Assembly (NCBI GenBank): GCA_003153585.1
Contig: PLZZ01000130.1
Location: 9,049 to 14,501 of the forward strand
DNA: 5,453 bases
Source of the DNA: Acidobacteriota bacterium
GTDB taxonomy: Bacteria; Acidobacteriota; Terriglobia; Acidiferrales; UBA7541
Direction of reading: 5' to 3'
Shown here: in pieces, positions 1-4,781 of the stretch
How the letters are laid out: every line of letters starts with the position of its first letter
How positions within the stretch are numbered: the first letter of the stretch is position 1
Notes under the pieces: model-generated
Databases searched by the model: none
Told to the model about the DNA's origin: nothing
Seen by the model: the letters and a program-made list of their open reading frames with translations, nothing else
Made by a program: the position numbers and the translations under genes

Positions 1-245
1 ACGATGTCGTCCCGCAGCGGGGTTCCGGCCTCTTGGTTCGACCCGGGGAGAGGAGAGGTCGTTTCTCCGGTCGCGAAAGACATTTGGGTCATGGGCTCAA
101 CATTCGTTAGGTCGAGCTGTTGGAGCTTTCCGACGTAGTTCAGAATTTCATCCAGCTGGCCGCGATACATCTCAGCTTCATCGGGCGTTAGCTCGAGGTG
201 AGCAAGTTCGGCGACGCGCAAAACGTCATCGCGGCTAATGGTCAT
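1..245 (-). CDS. gatC: Asp-tRNA(Asn)/Glu-tRNA(Gln) amidotransferase subunit C, C-terminally cut by window edge
   Basis: GatC is the small subunit of the GatCAB amidotransferase, which converts misacylated Glu-tRNA(Gln) and/or Asp-tRNA(Asn) into Gln-tRNA(Gln)/Asn-tRNA(Asn) in the cytoplasm. GatC wraps around GatA and stabilises its contact with GatB. I translated the minus strand from the ATG at 243-245: the protein begins MTISRDDVLRVAELAHLEL, then has E-x-E-x-Y-x-x-Q-L-x-x-I-L-x-Y near residues 26-40 and a VEPM motif near residue 55. These match the GatC pattern (N-terminal helix V..lA.La.L.l, helix two Q...Il..v..L, then V.P). Eighty-one residues are visible of the usual 95-100, so about 15-20 are missing at the C-terminus. 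A GAGAGG ribosome site lies 11 bases upstream. The gene follows dciA after 37 bases on the same strand, suggesting cotranscription; gatA would be expected further left (inference). Confidence 0.88.
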   Translation of the reverse strand, partial: MTISRDDVLRVAELAHLELTPDEAEMYRGQLDEILNYVGKLQQLDLTNVEPMTQMSFATGETTSPLPGSNQEAGTPLRDDI

Positions 246-281
246 CTAATTGGTGACCTCTCGGAATAGGTACTAAAACGA

Positions 282-632
282 TTAACTGCCTTTGCGGCTG
301 CGGATGAACGGGATGTGCTCGTTGTCCATTTCGCGGGAGACGCGCTTGGGGCCAGGCTTGGCGATGAATTTTACCTCGCGGACGAGATTTCCGCCCCAAG
401 CCTGATTGACTCGCTCGCAAAATTCTTTTTTCATGGATTCAAGTTGTTTCTGCCAGGCTTTGCCATCGGCCACGATTTCGAGGCGCCCGGCTTCGCAGCG
501 AATGGGCTTGGTGTGTGCCGCAAGAATTTTTCCCACGACCTTGGGCCACGCGCTGGTGAGCCAAGCAAGAGCTGCCTCGGGGCGGTCGAGCCGCCGCAGG
601 ACACCGCCAAGAAGTTTTCCGGCACGATCCAT
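282..632 (-). CDS. dciA: DciA-like DUF721 protein (putative replicative helicase loader)
   Basis: The 116-residue protein matches the DUF721 family, whose members (DciA) associate with and help load the replicative helicase DnaB in the many bacteria lacking DnaC/DnaI. The fold is visible: N-terminal helix GKLLGGVLRRLDR (5-17), then W29-P-K-V-V-G34 and H40-T-K-P43, a short strand L51-E-I-V-A, the K58-A-W60-Q-K-Q-L64 motif, and V84-REVKFIA as the last strand. This is the classic 'W..vVG..i..ht.P / L.v...s.aWaqeL / i..i.f' order. Length is typical of short DUF721 proteins; the basic tail (KPGPKR, RSRKGS) fits nucleic-acid binding. An in-frame TAG lies just upstream, so the ATG at 630-632 is the first possible ATG. 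There is no Shine-Dalgarno; see the promoter entry for a possible leaderless mRNA. gatC follows downstream. The family match is clear; the helicase-loading role is inferred from family knowledge. Confidence 0.85.
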   Translation of the reverse strand: MDRAGKLLGGVLRRLDRPEAALAWLTSAWPKVVGKILAAHTKPIRCEAGRLEIVADGKAWQKQLESMKKEFCERVNQAWGGNLVREVKFIAKPGPKRVSREMDNEHIPFIRSRKGS

Positions 633-647
633 GGATGGCGGATTCTA
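633..647 (-). promoter_or_regulatory. Extended -10 promoter of dciA, implying a near-leaderless mRNA
   Basis: On the minus strand TAGAAT (plus positions 642-647) matches the sigma-70 -10 hexamer at five of six bases and is preceded by TGT, giving the extended -10 form TGnTAGAAT. Only nine bases (633-641) separate it from the dciA ATG, so transcription starting 6-8 bases downstream would leave a 5' leader of roughly 1-3 bases. No purine-rich ribosome site exists upstream of the ATG, which agrees with leaderless translation. The -35 region is weak (TTCGTT at 17 bases), as tolerated by extended -10 promoters. Confidence 0.45.
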
Positions 648-650
648 ACA

Positions 651-661
651 CAGACTGTCTG
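651..661. promoter_or_regulatory. Perfect 11-base palindrome CAGAC-T-GTCTG in the dciA promoter spacer
   Basis: CAGACTGTCTG is a perfect inverted repeat around a single central base. It lies 3 bases upstream of the dciA -10 hexamer, within the spacer between -10 and -35, and thus inside the divergent dciA/DUF1203 control region. That position would let a bound protein block RNA polymerase. A five-base half-site is short, so chance is possible. Confidence 0.3.
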
Positions 662-741
662 CGCAACGAATCTCGGAAGCTACAACAAACTGCTGGCGAA
701 AGTTTGGGCGCGAGAAGCGGATAGTTTCGACTCGCGGAATT

Positions 742-782
742 GAGGAGACTGTATGCGAGATGTGGAGTTTTAGGGAGGGCAA
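742..782 (+). promoter_or_regulatory. Possible six-codon leader ORF plus the DUF1203 ribosome binding site
   Basis: GAGGAG at 742-747 lies five bases before an ATG at 753-755, which reads M-R-D-V-E-F and stops at TAG (771-773). The stop overlaps the very strong GGGAGGG ribosome site (773-779) of the DUF1203 gene at 783. The mini-ORF is in frame with DUF1203 and only nine bases separate its stop from the next ATG, so it could be a translated minicistron coupled to the gene, or a former upstream start cut off by a stop codon. The DUF1203 ribosome site is strong on its own, so the mini-ORF is not needed to explain expression. Confidence 0.3.
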
Positions 783-1259
783 ATGATTCCGATACGTGTG
801 ATCGCTATTTCGACCGCTATCGCGGAGTCGGTGCGAAAGACGATGAAAGATCCGCGGTACGGTTTCCCAGCATATACAGAAGTCGCTGCAGGCAGCGCGC
901 CGTGCAGGCATTGTCTTCGAATGATTTCTCCAGGAGAACGGTGGACGCTTTTCACGCACGACGCTTTCGAGGGCATCGAGAAGCTTCCTTTGCCCGGGCC
1001 GGTTTACGTGCATGCGGAATCGTGCGAACGCTACCCAGAAGACGGAGGGTTTCCTGCGGAGCTTCGGAACAGTCCACGAACGCTGAACGCGTACGCTCGG
1101 GGCGGACAACTGCTGGCGCAAGAATACGTCGAGGATGGGAATGTGGATGCGGCGCTCAAGAAGCTTTTTGCGCGCAGTGAAGTGGACTACATCCACGTGC
1201 GCAGCACGACGGCGGGATGCTACACGTTGCGAGTGGAACGCGCGGACCGACTATCGTGA
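783..1259 (+). CDS. DUF1203 family protein
   Basis: The 158-residue protein matches DUF1203, a family of small soluble bacterial proteins of unknown biochemical function. Diagnostic features are A39-P-C41-R-H-C44-L-R, followed by S49-P-G-E-R and the block G72-P-V-Y-V-H77-A-E-S-C81-E-R-Y. The CRHC pair together with H77 and C81 could form a metal site, but this is inference from residue type only. The N-terminal MIPIRVIAIS strand and the C-terminal I-H-V-R (137-140) then C-Y-T-L-R-V-E (146-152) are also as expected, and the length is normal (about 150-160), so the gene appears complete. No signal peptide or membrane segment is seen. The start is fixed by GGGAGGG four bases upstream of the ATG. 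It is divergent from dciA and convergent with the DUF2071 gene, so it is probably transcribed alone. A possible leader ORF precedes it. Confidence 0.8.
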   Translation: MIPIRVIAISTAIAESVRKTMKDPRYGFPAYTEVAAGSAPCRHCLRMISPGERWTLFTHDAFEGIEKLPLPGPVYVHAESCERYPEDGGFPAELRNSPRTLNAYARGGQLLAQEYVEDGNVDAALKKLFARSEVDYIHVRSTTAGCYTLRVERADRLS

Positions 1260-1350
1260 ACCTTCGTCCCAGATAGGCGACCCGGAGCGGACCGATTCCG
1301 ATCAATCCAACCCGTAGTGCACGAGCAGAAGCCGCTCATCAACCGGCTGG

Positions 1351-2097
1351 TCATGAGACGCGCGCGCCATGGAGTACGCGGACGGGCGAGCCGTCGGCGA
1401 TGAATGCGGAATCGGGGCGGCCCTTCAGAATTCGCGAGAATTCCGGACCATAGAGAACATTGGAATCTCCATCAACGCCAGCACTTGTCGTTGCCCAGAC
1501 TCGCCAGGGGACATGCACTACGTGGTACTCCTTGCAGCGGCCGTCGCGTTGCGCGGCATAGCCCCAGTAATGCTCGGTGATGAATTGTTCCAGGCTTCCC
1601 TCTTCTGGTTGGATGGAAGGTTCTGGGGCCTCTGCGTGCAGGCCGCACCATTGGCCGTTGAGCTGCCATTGATAGCCGGCGGTGACGGTGGCGCCGTGCA
1701 CTGAAACTTTGTGCTTCATGGGCAGAGCAACGTAGTTCTCTCCGTAAGCGAGCCGCGCTACCAGCGCGATGGCGCGCCTGGGCACGATTTCGCGAATGAA
1801 AACCACACCACGTTTAGTAGTTCCCCCCTCGTGACGGCGAACGTAGAAGCGAAGGTTTACTTCGTTGAAATCAGTGTGAAAGGGAATTGGGAGTATTCCG
1901 AAGAGCTTGGTATTGAGAAAACGAAAGCCGACTAGACTGACGAATGTTTTGCTTTCGAATGAATCGAGTTCGGTGCCGCGTGGAATGTACGGCTGCAATA
2001 GGCGGGGGCTCACTTCGTAATTCAGCATCACGAGATCACGCCATTCGGCGGAGAGGAAGACATTTTTGTTCTGAAACGGTTGGGAGGCGTGAGGCAT
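1351..2097 (-). CDS. DUF2071 (YqjF-like) family protein
   Basis: The 248-residue protein matches DUF2071, also called the YqjF family, a group of soluble proteins of unknown function. Visible hallmarks are the N-terminal W19-R-D-L-V-M-L-N-Y-E segment, then L33-L-Q-P-Y-I-P-R-G-T-E-L-D as the 'l.p.lP.g..ld.f.g..wvslv.F' motif, V53-SLVGFRF, F78-N-E-V-N-L-R-F-Y-V-R as the signature 'f.EvnlR.YV', and Y118-G-E-N-Y. A second half includes F172-ITEHYWGYA and YHVVHVPWRVW. Length is normal for the family (about 230-250). No transmembrane segments are seen. Its ATG overlaps the TAA of the HD-domain gene by one base (TAATG), and no separate ribosome site stands out, so translation is probably coupled to that upstream gene. 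No strong terminator is visible in the 91 bases separating it from the convergent DUF1203 gene. Family call is firm; function is unknown. Confidence 0.85.
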   Translation of the reverse strand: MPHASQPFQNKNVFLSAEWRDLVMLNYEVSPRLLQPYIPRGTELDSFESKTFVSLVGFRFLNTKLFGILPIPFHTDFNEVNLRFYVRRHEGGTTKRGVVFIREIVPRRAIALVARLAYGENYVALPMKHKVSVHGATVTAGYQWQLNGQWCGLHAEAPEPSIQPEEGSLEQFITEHYWGYAAQRDGRCKEYHVVHVPWRVWATTSAGVDGDSNVLYGPEFSRILKGRPDSAFIADGSPVRVLHGARVS

Positions 2098-2678
2098 TAA
2101 GCCGGGCCATTCAGACCGAGCTGTGGGGCGATGGCGCGGAGAGAATCGATGCAGAAGGCGATGTGTTCTTCGAGAGGCACGCCGAGTTCTTCGGCACCTT
2201 TGTAGACATCATCGCGGTTGACGCCGCGGGCGAAGGCTTTGTCTTTCAGTTTTTTCTTTACCGAGGCGGCTTCGACTTCGTGAATGCTTTTGCTGGGCTT
2301 GACCAGGGCGCAAGCGGTGAGAAAGCCGGCTAGCTCGTCGCAGGCGAAAAGAGCGCGGTCAAGCGGGGATACACGCGCGACGCCGCAATAATCGGCGTGG
2401 CCGAGGATCGCGTGAATCATTTCTTCCGGGTAACCGCGTTCGCGGAGAATCTTCGAGCCTTCGTAGGGATGCTCCTGCGTCGGGTGATGGGCGGCGTTGG
2501 GCCAGCGCTCGTAGTCGAAATCATGAAGCAGGGCCGTGAGGGCCCAGAGATCTTCGTCAGCGCCGAGTTTTCGCGCGTAAGCACGCGTGCAGGCTTCGAC
2601 GGCCAGAGCGTGTTTGCGGAGGCTCTCTCCTTGAGTGTATTCACACAGAAGCTTCCAGGCATCTTCACGGGTTGGCAT
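2097..2678 (-). CDS. HD-domain metal-dependent phosphohydrolase-like protein
   Basis: The 193-residue soluble protein belongs to the HD superfamily, whose members usually hydrolyse phosphate esters of nucleotides using a His/Asp-bound metal. Candidate ligands are H23 (L-R-K-H-A-L), H52-D53 in the L-L-H-D-F-D-Y-E motif, and D114 in F-A-C-D-E-L; H70 and H94 (G-H-A-D) could add to a second metal site. The C-terminal SVKKKLKDKAFARGVNRDDV segment (139-158) resembles the tail of small bacterial HD hydrolases annotated only as 'HD domain protein'. The ATG at 2676-2678 is chosen because GAGGAG lies just before it and homology-like sequence starts there. The frame stays open to 2945, but that 89-residue extension is Ser/Pro-rich, lacks domain character and overlaps the control region. 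The stop overlaps the DUF2071 start, so the two form a coupled pair. The substrate is unknown. Confidence 0.82.
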   Translation of the reverse strand: MPTREDAWKLLCEYTQGESLRKHALAVEACTRAYARKLGADEDLWALTALLHDFDYERWPNAAHHPTQEHPYEGSKILRERGYPEEMIHAILGHADYCGVARVSPLDRALFACDELAGFLTACALVKPSKSIHEVEAASVKKKLKDKAFARGVNRDDVYKGAEELGVPLEEHIAFCIDSLRAIAPQLGLNGPA

Positions 2679-2760
2679 GGTCTCCTCGGGAAGGACAATG
2701 CTGCAAGATGAGGACCCCGAAAGCAAGAGCGATGCTGGGATGCCGGGAGTGCTGTCCCGT

Positions 2761-2871
2761 TGAGCGCGTGCCTCGCCCGCCTGAGATAGAGCACGAGAAC
2801 CCAGAAATATGACGCGTCTTAGAATGAGACAGGGGTGTGCTAGATGAGACGGCTCCAGTCCACATTGAGAC
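2761..2871. repeat. Helically phased TGAG(AC) repeats
   Basis: TGAGAC occurs three times on the plus strand at 2825-2830, 2845-2850 and 2866-2871, with start-to-start spacing of 20 and 21 bases. Degenerate copies TGAGAT (2782) and TGAGCG (2761) lie 43 and 64 bases to the left, again near multiples of 21. All sit 80-195 bases upstream of the HD gene start. The 20-base step breaks reading frame, so this is not a coding repeat. Two-turn phasing suggests several copies of a DNA-binding protein on one face of the helix, but the core is short. Confidence 0.4.
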
Positions 2872-2979
2872 AGTGCAATCGATGCGGCTGGGGCGCGCTG
2901 CGGTGGGAATGAAGGCGAAGAAATAACGTATCTAGCGACCAGCAAGACGCTTACAACGAAGTCGGGCGATTCATTGTGG

Positions 2980-3004
2980 AAAAACGAAAAGGGAAACCTT
3001 TTCG
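2980..3004 (-). terminator. Minus-strand intrinsic terminator-like hairpin
   Basis: The arms CGAAAAGG (2985-2992) and CCTTTTCG (2997-3004) pair perfectly over eight bases around a four-base loop. Read on the minus strand, the stem is followed at once by five T residues (plus A run 2980-2984), the layout of a Rho-independent terminator. Read on the plus strand, the loop is GAAA, a stable GNRA tetraloop, with no T tract after it. It would stop leftward transcripts before they enter the HD operon. No annotated gene ends here, so it may insulate the operon or end a small or antisense RNA. Confidence 0.45.
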
Positions 3005-3042
3005 GAACTCGAAGTGCAAGAGATGGAAATGTAAGGCAAAAA

Positions 3043-3059
3043 GCGTCACCGATTGACGC
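3043..3059. promoter_or_regulatory. 17-base dyad GCGTCA-N5-TGACGC, candidate operator
   Basis: Perfect six-base arms GCGTCA (3043-3048) and TGACGC (3054-3059) flank the five bases CCGAT. The right arm overlaps a TTGACG that could act as a -35 element (3053-3058), and the left half-site recurs as AAGCGTCA at 3095-3102, 54 bases further on. Cro/CI-type repressors bind dyads of about this length, and the next gene on the plus strand encodes such a protein, so autoregulation is a reasonable guess. The matching -10 is poor. Confidence 0.35.
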
Positions 3060-3174
3060 AGCGCGACGATGTGCTCAGATGGATAGCAGACCATAAGCGT
3101 CAGGCGAAAGATAAAAAAAGTCTTATCGGTGGCGCAGGCGGGGCCAAGCAGCTTAGTTTGTAAGGAGCAAGACG

Positions 3175-3981
3175 ATGGCTTTAAAGTTGGCGACTCGGGC
3201 AAGCGAAATAACACTTGACAAGAAATGGCACCCTGGCGACAATCACTCGCGCGCCGTCCCTGCCTTCCCCCTGTCAAAAGAGCCCTCTTCTTCGCATCGC
3301 CGGAATAGTCTGCGAGGAGAACCGGTGGCGGAAAAAGAAAGCACAGCAACAAGCATGGATCTCGACCGTGAAGTAATTCGCTGTCAAGTCTGTGGATTGG
3401 TTCAATACCGCACACGTACTGACAATTGTCGTCGGTGCTTGCGCATGCTGCCCCCCAAGGTGTCATTCGTGATACCGACGCCGTCACCTCAGGATCTGCC
3501 GGGGGACGACCGCCAACTGTTCGAGAACTGGCCGAATCGCGAAACTGTGGAGAACATCGGCCAGCGAATAAGACAGTTGCGGGAGTCGCGGAGCATGACG
3601 CAAAGCCAACTACAGGCACGTTCGCGAGTCTCACGTTCGTACTTGTCCCGTATAGAGAGCGGACAGATGACGCCCAGTCTTGGCACGCTTGAGAAAATTG
3701 CCGAAGCTCTGGGAGTCGGGCTAAACCGCTTCTTCGTGCCGGAAACGAATGGGGAGACGGTACTCGAGGACCCGTTCATTCAGGGGCTTCGACCATTTTT
3801 AAGGCAACTCGATTGGACACAGTGGCAAGGCATCCTGAAGAGGTTGCAGGCGATTAGCGAGCACGTGAGCACGAATCACAGCGTGCGCCCTATGCCGCCG
3901 CAGACTGCTGACAGGCTGCCCCACAACATGCCCCGGCGGCAACAGCCAGCGGGCCATTCTGCGGCGGTGTTGCACCGCTAG
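3175..3981 (+). CDS. Zinc-ribbon plus XRE (Cro/CI-type) helix-turn-helix regulator
   Basis: The encoded protein is a probable cytoplasmic DNA-binding regulator. From the first ATG it has 268 residues. Residues 1-65 are Ser/Pro/charged and look disordered; C70-x-x-C73 and C85-x-x-C88 form a likely small zinc ribbon; residues 128-187 are a complete XRE domain (IGQRIRQLRESRSMTQSQL, then SRSYLSRIESGQMTPSL, then LEKIAEALGV). A conserved-looking helix F201-x(5)-R-P-F-L-R-Q-L-D follows, and the Arg/Pro/Gln-rich tail is low complexity. I recall a ribbon-plus-XRE family of this shape in acidobacteria (not searched). Two starts are credible: ATG 3175 with TAAGGAG seven bases before it, listed here, and GTG 3325 with GAGGAG five bases before it, giving 218 residues. 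Both domains lie after either start. It is alone on its strand, divergent from the HD gene, and ends before a strong hairpin. Confidence 0.8.
   Translation: MALKLATRASEITLDKKWHPGDNHSRAVPAFPLSKEPSSSHRRNSLRGEPVAEKESTATSMDLDREVIRCQVCGLVQYRTRTDNCRRCLRMLPPKVSFVIPTPSPQDLPGDDRQLFENWPNRETVENIGQRIRQLRESRSMTQSQLQARSRVSRSYLSRIESGQMTPSLGTLEKIAEALGVGLNRFFVPETNGETVLEDPFIQGLRPFLRQLDWTQWQGILKRLQAISEHVSTNHSVRPMPPQTADRLPHNMPRRQQPAGHSAAVLHR
3215..3327 (+). promoter_or_regulatory. Possible internal promoter and second start of the XRE gene
   Basis: TTGACA (3215-3220) is an exact -35 consensus and lies 17 bases before GACAAT (3238-3243), four of six to the -10 consensus. Transcription from here would begin near 3250 and give a mRNA whose first good start is GTG 3325-3327, served by GAGGAG at 3314-3319. 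This would make a shorter regulator lacking the disordered first 50 residues. Either this is the true start and 3175-3324 is 5' leader, or two isoforms are made. Confidence 0.35.
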
Positions 3982-4019
3982 CTCCGCGGAACGAAAAGCG
4001 CGGCACAACCGAAATTAGT

Positions 4020-4073
4020 AAGGACGGCCCGGCAAGCTCGCCACGAGGCGACTTGCCGGGCTGTCCTTGTTTA
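4020..4073. terminator. Long hairpin, probable bidirectional terminator
   Basis: A 17-base left arm (4020-4036, AAGGACGGCCCGGCAAG) pairs with the right arm (4052-4068) with a single G-U wobble on the plus RNA, and an inner TCGCC/GGCGA stem closes on the loop ACGA. The stem is GC-rich and is followed on the plus strand by TGTTTAG, a short T-rich tail. It sits 39 bases after the XRE stop and 44 bases before the stop of the convergent gene at 4112, so it can end transcripts from both sides. The T tail on the minus side is poorer. Confidence 0.75.
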
Positions 4074-4111
4074 GATAGGTTGCGAGCGCTCCGATGGGAA
4101 TGGTGTGGATG

Positions 4112-4696
4112 CTACTGCGTTTCTTTCTTGCCGATGCGTACTAAAGTGATCTGGGTGCCTTCAGAGATTTTCTTCAGAGCCACGACGCGCACGCCGTTGT
4201 GGTGGTCGTCGACGAACGCAACGTCACTGTCATTCATTTTCACCAGACCGTTTGAGTGGTCGGGAACGGCCTTGTTAGCTTCCAGGCGGAAATCGGGACC
4301 GAGATGCTTTTTGTACCAGGCTTGCACGAAATCGATGGGATCTTTGGTTTCATACTGCTCGGTGGCGATGCCGACACCGGTGTCGTTCGCGCTGAGGTTG
4401 ACGTTGGCACCCTTGTCATCGGATGAAGGCGAGGCGCCGGGATAAATTTCCAGGCCGGTTGCGTGGGGGCCGCCTTTGTTGACTGAAAGCGAGCCGAGAG
4501 CGGTTTGGATATCAACTTTGTCGCCGGAGTTGCGAACTTTCAGGTGGTGGATGAAAAGGCCGGCGAGGGTTACGCCGAAAAGAAACATGACGATAATTCC
4601 TGCGGCGACGATGCCGAGGATCCACCAAATGGCGTTGTTTCTTCGAGGCGGCTGGGCCTGTGTGTAGATGGGTGGTAGTGGTGGTGTGGCCGACAT
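4112..4696 (-). CDS. Single-pass membrane-anchored protein of unknown function
   Basis: I do not recognise a named domain in this 194-residue protein. It starts with a Pro-rich cytoplasmic-type tail (MSATPPLPPIYTQAQPP), then R18-R19 and one hydrophobic segment (about 22-50, WWILGIVAAGIIVMFLFG) that should anchor it in the inner membrane with the rest outside. The C-terminal domain (51-194) carries D62-I-Q-T-A-L-G-S-L-S-V, then G81-L-E-I-Y-P-G-A88, and Y115-E-T-K-D-P-I-D-F-V-Q-A-W-Y-K-K-H-L-G, resembling a motif I recall from acidobacterial envelope proteins (recollection, not searched). No Cys pairs or catalytic triad are evident. The start is supported by GAGGGGG five bases before the ATG, and a promoter lies 33 bases upstream. 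It follows glpX after 85 bases but probably has its own transcription start. Confidence 0.75.
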   Translation of the reverse strand: MSATPPLPPIYTQAQPPRRNNAIWWILGIVAAGIIVMFLFGVTLAGLFIHHLKVRNSGDKVDIQTALGSLSVNKGGPHATGLEIYPGASPSSDDKGANVNLSANDTGVGIATEQYETKDPIDFVQAWYKKHLGPDFRLEANKAVPDHSNGLVKMNDSDVAFVDDHHNGVRVVALKKISEGTQITLVRIGKKETQ

Positions 4697-4729
4697 TTTT
4701 CCCCCTCGAGCGGTCGAATCTAGTTACGC

Positions 4730-4757
4730 ATTATGGTCGCAAATTGTTTCCTGCCAA
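4730..4757 (-). promoter_or_regulatory. Sigma-70-type promoter of the membrane protein gene
   Basis: On the minus strand TTGGCA (plus 4752-4757) and CATAAT (plus 4730-4735) each match consensus at five of six bases with a 16-base spacer. The -10 is 33 bases before the ATG, giving a leader of about 27 bases that holds the GAGGGGG ribosome site. The element lies in the 85-base gap after glpX. Confidence 0.5.
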
Positions 4758-4781
4758 GCATGGCTTTGCACCGTGACGTCG

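Larger units (their letters stand above)
2679..3174. other. Intergenic control region between divergent HD and XRE genes
   Basis: This stretch of about 500 bases holds no ORF that looks like a real gene and no RNA gene that I recognise. It contains the 5' leader of the HD gene with phased TGAG repeats (2761-2871), a minus-strand terminator-like hairpin (2980-3004), a 17-base dyad (3043-3059) with a repeated half-site (AAGCGTCA at 3041 and 3095), an A-rich run (3113-3119) and the ribosome site of the XRE gene (3162-3167). I looked for c-di-GMP, cobalamin and preQ1 riboswitch consensus motifs by eye and saw none. No sigma-70 promoter in it is strong enough to list. Confidence 0.6.

Noticed and set aside
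645..1196. Minus-strand 183-residue frame opposite DUF1203 and the divergent spacer.
   Set aside because: It is a shadow of the DUF1203 gene; its protein is Arg/Ser/Phe-rich without recognisable motifs and crosses the dciA promoter.
1330..1348. AGCCG-N9-CGGCT as a terminator between the convergent DUF1203 and DUF2071 genes.
   Set aside because: A five-base stem, nine-base loop and no T tract make it too weak to call.
2679..2945. N-terminal extension of the HD-domain protein to position 2945 (282 residues).
   Set aside because: The added 89 residues have no domain character and overlap the phased repeats, and a strong GAGGAG ribosome site precedes the ATG at 2678.
3100..3174. Possible riboswitch in the XRE leader.
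   Set aside because: The A-run hairpin and GC-rich segment do not match the c-di-GMP, cobalamin or preQ1 consensus elements I know.
2951..3634. Minus-strand 227-residue open frame opposite the XRE gene.
   Set aside because: Cys/Ser/Pro-rich with no domain pattern; it lies antisense to the zinc-ribbon and HTH coding sequence and has no good ribosome site that I can see.
4020..4068. Long hairpin as a mobile REP/MITE-type element.
   Set aside because: It is a single copy in the window, sits exactly between two convergent stops and has no target duplication; a terminator explains it better.
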